DNA of 64,000 nt from CAZFLD01 sp964519835 (GCA_964519835.1 CAZFLD010000015.1:3471-67470); one strand, 5' to 3'; shown: positions 41,786 to 50,809, counted from the stretch's first letter. Notes: generated from the sequence alone by a model not told the origin. Numbers and translations: made by a program.

Positions 41786-42145
41786 ATGACACTTCAACCC
41801 CGCCCCCGGGTCTTGCTCGCGACAATCGCCGTGGTGGCGGCCCTAATGACCGCCGCCTGCGCGGGCCGGGCGGACAACAGCGACCCCGGCTACTCCGTTA
41901 TCGTCTACGGCAGCGATAGCTGCAGCATCTGTGTCGCGTTACGCGGGCAGATGGACGAGGCCGAGATCACCTACGAGTACCACGACATTCGCGTCGACCA
42001 AGCTGCTTTGAACGAGGCCGTCGCAAAAATATCCGACCAAACCTGGTTTGACGGTACCGTGCGAACGCCGATTCTCGAGATTAACGGCAAGATGCACGAA
42101 CGGCCAACCCTCGCTCAGGTGCGTCGAGCGATTCAAGCCGACTAG
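41786..42145 (+). CDS. Glutaredoxin-like lipoprotein
   Basis: 119 residues. A signal sequence with lipobox LMTAAC (about residues 20-25) is followed by a short linker and a thioredoxin/glutaredoxin fold: YSVIVYGSDSCSICVALRGQ with the active-site pair C-S-I-C, YEYHDIRVD, and the cis-Pro region TVRTPILEINGK. The end LAQVRRAIQAD is glutaredoxin-like. A membrane-anchored thiol-disulfide role outside the cytoplasm is inferred. ATG 41786 is preferred because the signal peptide starts there; in-frame ATGs exist at 41759 and 41774. Confidence 0.82.
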   Translation: MTLQPRPRVLLATIAVVAALMTAACAGRADNSDPGYSVIVYGSDSCSICVALRGQMDEAEITYEYHDIRVDQAALNEAVAKISDQTWFDGTVRTPILEINGKMHERPTLAQVRRAIQAD

Positions 42146-42236
42146 ATCGAGCGTCAGCGAGGCGGGATCGGTGCCGGTGGCATTGGACCTTGTGCCCGCC
42201 GCATTTCAGAGCCGGTTTATCGTGCTACCATGCGGC

Positions 42237-42956
42237 ATGAAGTTTGAGTTGGAAACAATTCCCGTGTGGGAGTCCTACACCGAGCAAAGCGGCTGTCCGA
42301 TCTGCTACCTCGCAGAATCCCTCGAAAAACGCTACGTTGATTTTTTTCTCGGCGGAGCGGTGATGGCGCCGGAAGTGCGCGTGGAGGTGAACAAAAAGGG
42401 CTTCTGCCCCCGGCACTGGGTGCTTCTCTATAACGGCAAGAACAAACTCGGCCTGTCGTTGATGGTCCGGACCCACCGGGACGAAAGCGAGGCGGCAATC
42501 GAGAAGGTGCTGTCTAAGTTGTCCGGCAAGGCCGGCGAAAAGCAGGTCGATGCCGCATGTGCTCGTATCCAGGAACTATCAAAAACCTGCCTCGTATGCG
42601 ACAAGATCGAGCACACCCTTGACAACTATCGCTTCACAATCGCCAAGCTGCACCAGACCAACGAGGAGTTCCGAGCCGCCTTCGCCGCCTCGAGCGGGAT
42701 CTGCCGTCCACACCTGCCGGGCGTCGTGCGGGTTGCCGCCTCAGTTCTTCGCGGAGATGCGGCGACCACCTTTTTTGTCACCCTGAAGAACGTGCTCGCA
42801 AGGCGCGCTCGCGCCGAGGCGGCAGACCTCGACGCCTGGATCGAGTCATTCGATTACAAAGCCAAGGAGCCCCTAACAGACGAGCAGCGCCAGGCACCGG
42901 CACGCAACATCAAGCGCTTAGCCGGTGCCGCACGGTTTCAGGAGCTCGGCGCGTAG
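42237..42956 (+). CDS. DUF6062-type protein with paired Cys/His motifs
   Basis: 239 residues. Four regularly placed pairs are visible: SGCPICYL (about 18), GFCPRHW (about 60), TCLVCDKIE (about 117) and GICRPHL (about 157). The two halves repeat the order CxxC then CxxH, which suggests two zinc sites or an internal duplication. Between them are long helices. I place it in DUF6062, seen in clostridia and spirochaetes; the function is unknown. Start ATG 42237 begins the family similarity (MKFELETIPVWESYTEQSG). It is a single gene between the glutaredoxin-like lipoprotein and tRNA-Cys. Confidence 0.75.
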   Translation: MKFELETIPVWESYTEQSGCPICYLAESLEKRYVDFFLGGAVMAPEVRVEVNKKGFCPRHWVLLYNGKNKLGLSLMVRTHRDESEAAIEKVLSKLSGKAGEKQVDAACARIQELSKTCLVCDKIEHTLDNYRFTIAKLHQTNEEFRAAFAASSGICRPHLPGVVRVAASVLRGDAATTFFVTLKNVLARRARAEAADLDAWIESFDYKAKEPLTDEQRQAPARNIKRLAGAARFQELGA

Positions 42957-43066
42957 ACCGCGGTCGGGCGCTGCTTATCGCGCGCCACCGCCCCCGGGGA
43001 CCGGTGCCGTCGGCGTCCCGGCAAGTCGCAAGTCCACGAGCGGCGACCACGCCGACCATAACTGCC

Positions 43067-43095
43067 TTGTCGAGCGTGGCGCAAATCGCTAATAT
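43067..43095 (+). promoter_or_regulatory. Candidate promoter of tRNA-Cys
   Basis: TTGTCG (43067-43072) and TAATAT (43090-43095) are spaced by 17 bases, placing the transcription start about 12 bases before the tRNA. The 42957-43066 stretch before it shows no gene. Confidence 0.5.
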
Positions 43096-43113
43096 CTAAG
43101 ACTGAATTTATTC

Positions 43114-43186
43114 GGCGCCGTACCCAAGTGGCTAAGGGAGAGGTCTGCAAAACCTTTATTCACCGGTTCGATTCCGGTCGGCGCCT
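43114..43186 (+). tRNA. tRNA-Cys (GCA)
   Basis: A 73-base cloverleaf: acceptor GGCGCCG/CGGCGCC with discriminator T, D-stem CCC/GGG, anticodon stem GAGGT/ACCTT (one G-T pair) with loop CTGCAAA and anticodon GCA at 43147-43149, and T-arm ACCGG-TTCGATT-CCGGT. CCA is not encoded. Confidence 0.97.
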
Positions 43187-43304
43187 TTCTGTTCACGCAG
43201 GGTGAACCAAACTTGCAAGCCGGGGGCGCTTCGCTTCCTCCGGTCGGCGCCTTTCTGTTTTCATAGAGAAAACCAAAACTGCAAGCCGGGGGTCGTTCCT
43301 CCCC
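43174..43304 (+). repeat. Tandem duplication of the tRNA-Cys 3' end plus hairpin
   Basis: A unit of about 66 bases starting with the tRNA 3' part (CCGGTCGGCGCCTTTCTGTT) at 43174 is repeated at 43240. Each copy carries a hairpin after the tRNA end: GTTCAC/GTGAAC in copy 1 and GTTTTC/GAAAAC in copy 2. The arms differ but both still pair. The shared segment GCAAGCCGGGGG follows in both. It looks like a duplicated tRNA terminator or an integration scar. Confidence 0.8.
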
Positions 43305-43367
43305 TCCCGACCCTTATATACGATACATTCACTTGCGCGCGACGTAGACGGCAGGTACTGTATCTGC

Positions 43368-44090
43368 ATGGTACAAAAAGCACTTATCGTTTGGGGTGGC
43401 TGGGACGGCCACGAGCCGCGACCGGTCTCTGACTTGTTCAGCGAGATGTTAAAAGTAGCGGGCTTCGAGGTCGAAATCTCGGATACCTTGGATGCCTTCC
43501 TTGATGTCGAGAAGCTAAAGGCGCTCGACTTAATCGTTCCCGTCTGGACGATGGGCGAAATCAAAAAAGAACAACTAGAGCCGGTCATTGAAGCCGTGGC
43601 CAACGGTGTCGGATTGGCAGGGTGTCACGGCGGCATGTGCGACTCGTTTCGGCAGAGCACTCAGTGGCAGTTTATGTGTGGCGGCCAGTGGGTGGCTCAT
43701 CCGGGGGGCGACGGCACGAAGTACACGGTCAACATCAAGCGAGGATCGAGTCCGATTGTCGACGGCATCGACGACTTCGAGGTCCAAAGCGAGCAGTACT
43801 ACATGCACGTGGACCCGGCAAACGAGGTCTTGGCAACCACACGCTATCCGACTGCTGACGGGCCTCACGCGGCCAACGGCGCGGTTGATGTGCCGGTTGT
43901 ATGGACACGTCGCTGGGCACGTGGCCGGATCTTCTACTGTTCACTTGGACATCACCGAAACATCCTCGAGGCCGAACCGACCCGAACCTTGGTGGAGCGA
44001 GGATTTCTGTGGGCGGCGGAAGGCAAACGGATTGCGGCAGCCGCCGGCGGACCCGAGATGACCTTCGACCAGATCAGGTCCGCGTTCTAA
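43368..44090 (+). CDS. ThuA-like protein
   Basis: 240 residues of the ThuA fold, related to class I glutamine amidotransferases and associated with trehalose or sugar use. Landmarks are KALIVWGGWDGHEP, LDLIVPVWTMGEIKKEQ, GVGLAGCHGGMCDSFRQS, WVAHPGGDGTKYTVNI, EQYYMHVDP, VVWTRRWARGRIFYCSLGHH and TLVERGFLWAAEG. No canonical Cys-His-Glu triad can be assigned with certainty, and the reaction is unknown. It stands alone and converges with the Nudix gene, overlapping its 3' end by 17 bases. Confidence 0.88.
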   Translation: MVQKALIVWGGWDGHEPRPVSDLFSEMLKVAGFEVEISDTLDAFLDVEKLKALDLIVPVWTMGEIKKEQLEPVIEAVANGVGLAGCHGGMCDSFRQSTQWQFMCGGQWVAHPGGDGTKYTVNIKRGSSPIVDGIDDFEVQSEQYYMHVDPANEVLATTRYPTADGPHAANGAVDVPVVWTRRWARGRIFYCSLGHHRNILEAEPTRTLVERGFLWAAEGKRIAAAAGGPEMTFDQIRSAF

Positions 44091-44739
44091 GATAACGCCG
44101 GTACCAGTGCCAGCCGATGATCATGATGCCGTGGGAGAAAAACTCGCCGGCGGGACCGTCGGCGGGGCGGGCGCCTTCACGGCTTACGGTCTCTGGTCCC
44201 GCATCGCGGGGACCTAAGCCGACTCCCTCTACCGCCTGTGCCGAGGGCAAACCGACGGCTTCCAGCCGCTCGATCGGCACAATCTCGACGTCGACTATCT
44301 CATTTGTATCGAGATCCTGGGCCGAGCTCTGCCGTACGCCGTGCGCAAGATAGGTAAAAACCGTGTTTGTCATAAACGCCGGGTTCGGATTGGTTTTTCC
44401 GATAAGCTGCACGCCGTCCGCCTCGAAGCCCGTCTCCTCCCGTAGCTCTCGTAAAGCCGCGGCCGCCGAATCCTCGCCGTCGTCGATGACGCCGCCGGGG
44501 AACTCGAGGGTCGTGAATCTGCCACCCTGCCGGTACTGCCGGACCATGACAAAGCACTCGCGACCTTTCTCGTCCGGAACGACGGCAATCACGTGCGCCC
44601 AGTCCGGCGAGTCCACGAGGCTATAGCGCGCGGTTCGGCCGTCGGCCGCCTTACGCTCCGACTCGACTATCGAAAATATCTTGCCGTTGTAGACGGTCGT
44701 TGTATGATTCTCGTGCCACTCGAGGTGGGGGTACGTCAT
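44074..44739 (-). CDS. Nudix hydrolase, ADP-ribose pyrophosphatase-like
   Basis: 221 residues. A complete Nudix box is present in GGVIDDGEDSAAAALRELRE followed by ETGFEADG (pattern GX5EX7REUXEEXGU). The preceding FVMVRQYRQGGRFTTLEFPG and later TNPNPAFMTNTVFTYLAHGV are typical of ADP-ribose and NADH-type pyrophosphatases. The C-terminal 50 residues are variable and Gly/Pro rich. It is translated from an ATG overlapping the nadE stop by four bases, which supports a role in NAD metabolism. Confidence 0.9.
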   Translation of the reverse strand: MTYPHLEWHENHTTTVYNGKIFSIVESERKAADGRTARYSLVDSPDWAHVIAVVPDEKGRECFVMVRQYRQGGRFTTLEFPGGVIDDGEDSAAAALRELREETGFEADGVQLIGKTNPNPAFMTNTVFTYLAHGVRQSSAQDLDTNEIVDVEIVPIERLEAVGLPSAQAVEGVGLGPRDAGPETVSREGARPADGPAGEFFSHGIMIIGWHWYRRYLRTRT

Positions 44740-46799
44740 TCAAAGGCGTCCTTGGGAATGTGCGCAAGCTCATCGAGCCAGGGCGTAGCTACCGAGTCGC
44801 TGGGTGCCCGCCAGTCGCCCCGCGGAGAGAGCGAGCCGCCGGAGCCCACCTTCGGTCCGTTCGGCACACAGCTCCGCTTGAATTGGCTCATCGCAAAAAA
44901 ACGTCTTAGAAAGACCTCGAGCCACCGGACGATCGTGACAAGGTCGTATTGATTACGCCGGTCCTGGGGAATGTCTTCGGGCCAATGACCGCAAGCCACA
45001 TCGGACCATGCGTTGTACGCCAAATAGGCGACCTTTTTGGGATTCAAGCCAAAACGAGAAATCCAGTACAGATGGAAGTCCTGTAACTCGTATGGGCCGA
45101 TCTTCTCCTCGGTGCGTTGCGACGGTCCGTCGCCGCCGGCCCCTTTAGCGCCGGGCACCAACTCCGGTGAAATCTCGGTCTTTAGAACACGGTCGAGAAT
45201 ATCGAGAACGGGCCGATCAAACTGCTTATTGTTAACGTTCCATCGGATCAAGTACTGAATAAGAGTCTTCGGCACCGAAGCGTTGACGTTGTAGTGCGAC
45301 ATGTGGTCGCCGACGCCGTAGGTTGCCCAGCCCAGCGCCAGCTCGCTTAAGTCGCCCGTCCCCAACACCATGGCGCCGTTCTGGTTGGCCAGGCGAAACA
45401 GATGCGAGGTCCGTTCGCCGGCTTGCACGTTCTCGAAAGTGGTATCGTAGACCTCCTCGCCGCGGGCGAAGGGATGATCGATGTCGCGAAACATCTGCAT
45501 ACACGATGGACGAATGTCGATCTCCGCCGAAGAGACTCCAAGCGTCGCCATAAGCGCCACGGCGTTTTCCTTTGTGCCGGCACTTGTGGCGAAGCCGGGC
45601 ATTGTGTAGGCGAGGATGTTGGTTCGCGGTAACTCAAGCTGGTCCATCGTCTTCGCCGCCACGATCAGTGCATGTGTCGAGTCCAGACCACCGGACACTC
45701 CTATGACCAGCCTTTTGATGGCGGCGCTGTGGAGACGCTTGGCCAAGCTGTGCACCTGAATGTTGTAGGCCTCGTAGCAACGCGCGTCGCGGTCGGCTTT
45801 GGCCGCAGGAACGTACGGGAAGCGGGCGATCTCGCGCTCGAGTCCGGGCGAGCGATTCTCGGGCTCGAGGAGGTAGTCCACCCTACGTAACTCCGTGCGT
45901 CCTTGCAGCGATCGCGCATCGTTGAAGGTCGTATTCCGCATTCGCTCCTGAACCAAGACGTCCAAGTCGATGTCCGCATAGATAAGCTGGGCCCTGTTCG
46001 CAAACCGTTCCGCCTCGGCGAGGAGCTCGTTGTTTTCGTAGATCAGGGCATGGCCGTCCCACCCTAGATCCGTTGTGGACTCGCCCATGCCCGCGACAGA
46101 ATAGAGATAGGCTGCGATACACTTCGCCGATTGATGAGCGGAGAGGTCCTTGCGGTACGCCGCTTTGCCAATGGTGATGTTGCTTGCCGATAGATTGCAC
46201 AGCACCGTGGCGCCGCCGAGAGCGGCGTACGTTGACGGGGGAATTGGCGCCCACACGTCCTCACAGATCTCCATGTGAACCACAAAGTTCTCGATGTTCA
46301 ATGACGACAGAATCACGTCCGGACCAAAGGGAACGGTCTGTCCGACAAGCCTAATCTCCCGACGGACGGCATCCGCGACCGACACAAACTGCCGCTTTTC
46401 GTAGAACTCCCGGTAGTTCGGAATGTAGGTCTTGGCGGTGGCCCCCAAAATGCGTCCGCGGTGCACCGCTACAGCCGCGTTGAACAGCATGCCGTCGATC
46501 TTGAGCGGCAGACCGACAATCAACACGGAGCCGATGTGCAAGGATTGCGTTACGACTTCCTCGAGACCGCACAGTGTTTGGGATAGAAGCGCATCTTGGT
46601 GGAAGAGATCCTCGTTTGTGTACGCCGAAAGCCCGAGCTCGGGAAACAGGACAAGCGCGGCGCCCGCGGCGGATGCGTGGCGTGCAAGGTCCAGCGTTTT
46701 TTCGGCGTTGTACCGGGGATCGGCCACCCGGACCTCGGGAACACCGACGGCCACCCGCACAAAACCATGATTGTAGAGGGAAAAAAAATCGTCGCTCAC
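44736..46799 (-). CDS. nadE: Glutamine-dependent NAD+ synthetase
   Basis: Amidates nicotinic acid adenine dinucleotide to NAD+, using ammonia from glutamine. 687 residues, the size of the large two-domain type. The N-terminal nitrilase-like glutaminase (1-300) has Glu in LFPELGLSAY, Lys in ATAKTYIPNYREFYEKR and Cys in MEICEDVWAPIP. The C-terminal synthetase has the P-loop GVSGGLDSTHAL (about 370) and LALGWATYGVGDHMSHYNVN. Nearby rex and a NAD(P)-linked hydrogenase also depend on this cofactor. It is the first gene of a two-gene operon with the Nudix hydrolase. Confidence 0.95.
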   Translation of the reverse strand: MSDDFFSLYNHGFVRVAVGVPEVRVADPRYNAEKTLDLARHASAAGAALVLFPELGLSAYTNEDLFHQDALLSQTLCGLEEVVTQSLHIGSVLIVGLPLKIDGMLFNAAVAVHRGRILGATAKTYIPNYREFYEKRQFVSVADAVRREIRLVGQTVPFGPDVILSSLNIENFVVHMEICEDVWAPIPPSTYAALGGATVLCNLSASNITIGKAAYRKDLSAHQSAKCIAAYLYSVAGMGESTTDLGWDGHALIYENNELLAEAERFANRAQLIYADIDLDVLVQERMRNTTFNDARSLQGRTELRRVDYLLEPENRSPGLEREIARFPYVPAAKADRDARCYEAYNIQVHSLAKRLHSAAIKRLVIGVSGGLDSTHALIVAAKTMDQLELPRTNILAYTMPGFATSAGTKENAVALMATLGVSSAEIDIRPSCMQMFRDIDHPFARGEEVYDTTFENVQAGERTSHLFRLANQNGAMVLGTGDLSELALGWATYGVGDHMSHYNVNASVPKTLIQYLIRWNVNNKQFDRPVLDILDRVLKTEISPELVPGAKGAGGDGPSQRTEEKIGPYELQDFHLYWISRFGLNPKKVAYLAYNAWSDVACGHWPEDIPQDRRNQYDLVTIVRWLEVFLRRFFAMSQFKRSCVPNGPKVGSGGSLSPRGDWRAPSDSVATPWLDELAHIPKDAFE

Positions 46800-46942
46800 C
46801 CGGCAAGGCTACCCTCGCCCCCAACGGCTGTCAACGACGGCGCCGGGCAGCTTCGGCGCCACGGTAACACGGTGCGCCCGGCCGCAGCTCGGCGCGCCCG
46901 GTATTCGACAACGGCAACCCGGCGGTGTTACCTTCCCAACCG

Positions 46943-47653
46943 ATGGGCAAACCGATGGGCAAGATGACGGAACTAGTGGGCCGCACCCTGCGTGTGCGCA
47001 CATCGGTACTCGCCGGTGTCATCCTCGTCGGTGTCGGAGTCGCGGGCGTTGTCGCCTCGTACGTAGCCGGCCATGTCGCACCGGCTTGGGTGGGGCTTCC
47101 GATGTTGTCCCTCGCCCTGGCGGTTGTTCCGTTTGCGTTGGCCTACGTATTCCTGGCCACGGCCCTAACGATCTCCCTGCAGCGTTTGGAACGTGCCGCT
47201 CTTGCGGGACTCGCGCAAGTCGCTCTTGCCCTAGTCTTTGTGGCATTGGGAGCAGTCCTTTTCTTGCCGAGGCGACTCGACCCCGCTGTGGCCTTCGGCG
47301 AGGCAAGATTGAGCGGTGACGCGGTAGCTTTGACGGTTGTTACCGGGCTCGTCGGAATCGGCACGGGGATTGCGGGCCACCGCCGGGTGGCCGTGAGGCC
47401 GTTTTTGTTTGCCCTCCTCGTGCCGCTTATCGCGTCTTGGCCGGACTTCCTGGGCTCGTACGTGCAGCTCACCGAAGGATTCAACGCCGTTTTCTTGCGC
47501 CCGGAGATCGGCAACAACCTTCGCCTCAGTCCGAAAGATGTGGAAGCCGTTCAGCGCTCGGCGGGAGTCTCTTTGCAGTATCTCGCGGCCTCGGCGGCGG
47601 CGATTGCGGGCACCACCGCCGCATACCTTGTCAAGCGACTGAGAAAACGGTAA
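46943..47653 (+). CDS. Membrane protein of unknown function
   Basis: 236 residues with about six hydrophobic segments: VLAGVILVGVGVAGVVASYV, LPMLSLALAVVPFALAYVFL, AALAGLAQVALALVFVALGA, ALTVVTGLVGIGTGIAG, FLFALLVPLIASW and YLAASAAAIAGTTAAYLV. The tail is basic (KRLRKR). I do not recognise a family. The start is uncertain: ATGs lie at 46925, 46943, 46955 and 46964, and the region repeats ACCGATGGGCAA twice, without a clear ribosome-binding site. It is divergent from nadE. Confidence 0.65.
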   Translation: MGKPMGKMTELVGRTLRVRTSVLAGVILVGVGVAGVVASYVAGHVAPAWVGLPMLSLALAVVPFALAYVFLATALTISLQRLERAALAGLAQVALALVFVALGAVLFLPRRLDPAVAFGEARLSGDAVALTVVTGLVGIGTGIAGHRRVAVRPFLFALLVPLIASWPDFLGSYVQLTEGFNAVFLRPEIGNNLRLSPKDVEAVQRSAGVSLQYLAASAAAIAGTTAAYLVKRLRKR

Positions 47654-47748
47654 TCATACGCCGTCTTGAGTCCCGGTGGGTACCGCCCCAGGAGATAGTC
47701 GGCGACGATCTTTAGGCGATATCTAAACGACAAATGGCCGTGGCAGAG

Positions 47749-48300
47749 CTATCGAACAAGGACCTTGTAGGCGCGACCGTGGCTATATGCGGCATCCGTG
47801 TCGTCGCCGCTTCTAAGCTCCGCCGGGCGCTCAAATACCCGAAGAAGGATGAATGAGGTGTCCGGCGGTGGCTCGGTACGACCGCCGATCTCGGTGGGAG
47901 CCTTGTCCGACAGAAACCGCCCGGCAACGTCGACCGCGGCCACACGAACCGGAAAACCAACCCCCGCCTCGCCGGGCGGCACTGCCTCAAAGCCGTCACC
48001 CGTCTCTTTGTAACCGACGACCGTGAGCCCTGCGACGTTCGGACCGACGTCAATTCGAAAGTAGTCGTTGTCCTGCCCATCGAAGTGGCCACCAATCTCG
48101 TACCACGTCTCCCCATCGAGCACAAATCCCGTAGCCTCGGCGGCTTCGGGCGTGTCGTTGAAGCTCGATTCTTGGAACGAGTTTTCACCTTGAATCCGCG
48201 GCGCATCGAGCGGCGAGTCGCACGCGGACAGCCCGATAATCCATCCGACAATGAGAAAGACGGCAATTGCAAAAACGAAGACGCGGTTCCTCTTCCGCAC
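47749..48300 (-). CDS. Lipoprotein of unknown function
   Basis: 183 residues. The lipoprotein signal is VFAIAVFLIVGWIIGLSAC, with Cys at residue 27. The mature part has ETWYEIGGHFDGQDNDYFRI, which resembles the start of a PPC-like beta domain (as in the protease at 31430-32962), then FILLRVFERPAELRSGD. It is probably on the outer face of a membrane. Single gene, divergent from the symporter pair. The PPC relation is tentative. Confidence 0.7.
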   Translation of the reverse strand: MRKRNRVFVFAIAVFLIVGWIIGLSACDSPLDAPRIQGENSFQESSFNDTPEAAEATGFVLDGETWYEIGGHFDGQDNDYFRIDVGPNVAGLTVVGYKETGDGFEAVPPGEAGVGFPVRVAAVDVAGRFLSDKAPTEIGGRTEPPPDTSFILLRVFERPAELRSGDDTDAAYSHGRAYKVLVR

Positions 48301-48374
48301 GGTTATAGATTGTATCTCGATCTTACCTGGTTTGCTATACTCGGTCCTGCCGGTTTTCCGTTCCAGGAGGAATA

Positions 48375-48563
48375 ATGCGACTTGGACTTTTTGTGATTCT
48401 TTCCATACTCCTGGCCATCTTGATGGTTGTGCTGCCGTTTTTTCTATTCGCGGACGTTCCGCGCTTTGCCGGCGCGTTTTTGTTTTGGACGATAGTGCCC
48501 GGCGCTATGGTGCTCTTCAGCGTGATCTACACCCGGACGTGGGGTAAAGGGAACTCGACGTGA
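48375..48563 (+). CDS. Small membrane subunit of the sodium symporter
   Basis: 62 residues, two hydrophobic helices (GLFVILSILLAILMVVLPFF and GAFLFWTIVPGAMVLFSVIY) joined by a short polar turn and ending in RTWGKGNST. It resembles the short partner proteins found directly upstream of some solute:sodium symporters. A strong ribosome-binding site (CAGGAGGAAT) precedes the ATG, and its stop overlaps the symporter start by four bases (ATGA). A TATACT -10-like box lies at 48334-48339. Confidence 0.8.
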   Translation: MRLGLFVILSILLAILMVVLPFFLFADVPRFAGAFLFWTIVPGAMVLFSVIYTRTWGKGNST

Positions 48564-50116
48564 TGGAACCCGCCTACGTTTGGCTCACCATGCTGGGTTG
48601 GACGGTTGTTTCCAGCGCTATCGCCCTGCTGGCACGTAGGGGCCTAGGCATCGGGTCCGCCGAGTACTTTATCGGAGGCCGAAGACTCCGGGGTTTTGTG
48701 TCGGGAATGACATATGCCGCCACCACCTATAGCGCGTTTATGCTTGTGGGTCTGGTGGGGCTGACCTACCGGTCCGGCGTCGGGGCGCTTGGATTCGAGA
48801 TGACCTATCTGGTCTTCACCGTACTCTTTTTGATTGTCTTTGGTCCGCGCTTTTGGCTCGTCGGCAACCGTTATGACCACATCACTCCGCCGGAACTCAT
48901 CGCCAATCGGTTTGCCAACAAAGGGGTCGCAGTCACCTCCGCGTCTATCTCCTTTGTGATGCTAATCCCGTACGCCGCCGTGCAGCTTATCGGCGCAGGC
49001 CTGCTGGTGGAGGGCCTAACAGGGGGCAGAATTCCGTTCTACGCGGGGGTGTTGGTCATGGCCGTCCTGTCCGGCTTTGGCGCCTTTTGGGCCGGTATGC
49101 GATCGGTTGCCTGGACGGACGCCTTCCAGGGCGTGACGATGATCGTCACCTCCCTCATCGCCCTTGTGTTTGTTACCTTCGATTTTTTCGAAGGCCCGGC
49201 GGGCTTTGTTCAGACTATCGAAGCGCAGCATCCGGAGCTCCTCGAGTTTTCATGGGCTCCGAACCTCTTTATCGGGTTGACCCTTCCCTGGGCGTTTTTT
49301 GCTTTGACCAACCCGCAGGTGGCACAACGCATGTACGTTCCGGACAAGGCGCGTAGTCTCAAGCGAATGATCCTGTACTTCGCGGTGTTTGGGTTTTTGT
49401 ACACGCTTATCTCCACGCTCTTTGGCTTCCAGGCCGCCGCCGTCATGCCGGGCCTCGAAAACCCGGACAACGCCATGCCTTCCCTCCTAACACAACTCCC
49501 GACACTCCTTGGGCTTATTATCTTTGTAGGCATTTTTTCGGCGGCCACCTCTACGTTGGGCTCCATCATCCTGACGTTGAGCTCACTTTTTACCCGGGAT
49601 ATTGCAAAAATCGCGAGACCAAAGCTTCCACAAAGCAGCGAGACCTGGCTTGGCCGCGTGGCGGTGATTGTAATCCTGGCGGCGTGTATCGTCTTTTCGC
49701 TGTTCAGACCGGGTCTGATAACCGTTATCTCGAGCATGGCAAGCGGCGGTCTTCTGGTTATGGCGCCGACCATCGTCGCAACCTTTTTCTGGAGGCGAGC
49801 CACCGCAGCGGGGGCGATCTCGTCAATGATTACGGGGGCCGTTGTCGTCGGGGTAATCACAATCGGGGGCCCCGACCTCTACCTCTTTGGGTGGTGGCCC
49901 GCCGTATGGGGGCTTATCGTGACAACGGCGGTTTTTGTGATTGTGAGTTTGGCCACAAAACCGCCCGCCGGCGCCGGGGAGTTTATTACGCAGGTGGAAG
50001 AGGACCTCACGGCCAAGGGTTTTCGGCTGATCCCACGGGCTTCCGGACGGGAAGCTGCCGGTGGTGCCACTTCGGAAACCACCCCGGACGCGGCCGTTCG
50101 GCCGCAAGAGGAGTAG
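48560..50116 (+). CDS. Sodium:solute symporter (SSS family)
   Basis: 518 residues, about 13 spans. Signature stretches are EYFIGGRRLRGFVSGMTYAA, TTYSAFMLVGLVGLTYRSG, PELIANRFANKGVAVTSASI, MRSVAWTDAFQGVTMIVTSL and FVGIFSAATSTLGSIILTLS. These fit sodium-coupled uptake by the LeuT-fold SSS family (pantothenate/proline type). The C-terminal cytoplasmic tail has about 50 polar residues. The substrate is not readable from sequence. It pairs with the 62-residue membrane protein upstream. Confidence 0.93.
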   Translation: MMEPAYVWLTMLGWTVVSSAIALLARRGLGIGSAEYFIGGRRLRGFVSGMTYAATTYSAFMLVGLVGLTYRSGVGALGFEMTYLVFTVLFLIVFGPRFWLVGNRYDHITPPELIANRFANKGVAVTSASISFVMLIPYAAVQLIGAGLLVEGLTGGRIPFYAGVLVMAVLSGFGAFWAGMRSVAWTDAFQGVTMIVTSLIALVFVTFDFFEGPAGFVQTIEAQHPELLEFSWAPNLFIGLTLPWAFFALTNPQVAQRMYVPDKARSLKRMILYFAVFGFLYTLISTLFGFQAAAVMPGLENPDNAMPSLLTQLPTLLGLIIFVGIFSAATSTLGSIILTLSSLFTRDIAKIARPKLPQSSETWLGRVAVIVILAACIVFSLFRPGLITVISSMASGGLLVMAPTIVATFFWRRATAAGAISSMITGAVVVGVITIGGPDLYLFGWWPAVWGLIVTTAVFVIVSLATKPPAGAGEFITQVEEDLTAKGFRLIPRASGREAAGGATSETTPDAAVRPQEE

Positions 50117-50125
50117 AGTCGACGA

Positions 50126-50809
50126 TTGGACCCACGGGAGAGCAGAGTTCTTGAGTACCTCACCGGTTTTTTGACCCATAAACGCCGCGAGACGATGCGC
50201 CGAGTGGTTGCGGATCGTACCCGCTACCTCACGGTGTTGGTCGAGGACATCTACCAACCTCACAACGCAAGCGCGGTGTTGCGGAGTCTGGACGCCTGTG
50301 GCGTCCAGGACGTGCATATCGTCGAAAATCGAAACCGCTATCAAATTAACCCCGGCGTGGCCCTTGGATCGAGTCGTTGGCTGACGATACATCGCTACGC
50401 GGACGGAGCCTCCAACACGGCCGACGCCATGGCGGCGCTTCGCCGGGCCGGCTATCGTCTGGTCGCCACATCTCCGCAGCCTGGGGCGGCCACCCTCGAA
50501 TCCTTCGATGTAACCGCCGGACCCGCGGCGCTACTCCTCGGGAACGAGCTCGACGGCCTGAGTGCCGAGGCGATCGAAGCCGCCGACGAGCACTTGTATA
50601 TCGACATGTACGGCTTTGTAGAGAGTTTTAACATTTCGGTGTCGGCCGCGATTATTATCTATAAACTGGGGCAGAGACTCAGACACTCCGGGGTCGATTG
50701 GCGACTGTCCGAAGACGCGCGCAACGAGCTGCTCCTGGAGTGGACGCGCCGAAGTCTCAAGCAAAGCAAAGCTCTGGAGAGGCGACTATGGGATACAATC
50801 GAATCATGA
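50126..50809 (+). CDS. TrmH-family (SPOUT) RNA 2'-O-methyltransferase
   Basis: 227 residues. The three SPOUT motifs are present: 1, IYQPHNASAVLRSLDACGV (about 32-50); 2, ALLLGNELDGLSAEAIEAAD; 3, YIDMYGFVESFNISVSAAII. The C-terminal helix (WTRRSLKQSKALERRLW) and the overall form resemble TrmH, which methylates G18 of tRNA. The start is TTG 50126, ten bases after the symporter stop. The stop overlaps the next gene (ATGA). Confidence 0.9.
   Translation: MDPRESRVLEYLTGFLTHKRRETMRRVVADRTRYLTVLVEDIYQPHNASAVLRSLDACGVQDVHIVENRNRYQINPGVALGSSRWLTIHRYADGASNTADAMAALRRAGYRLVATSPQPGAATLESFDVTAGPAALLLGNELDGLSAEAIEAADEHLYIDMYGFVESFNISVSAAIIIYKLGQRLRHSGVDWRLSEDARNELLLEWTRRSLKQSKALERRLWDTIES

Noticed and set aside
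43174..43304. attL/attR of a resident integrated element
   Set aside because: The two tRNA 3' copies are adjacent and no integrase or phage gene is near; at most it is a scar.
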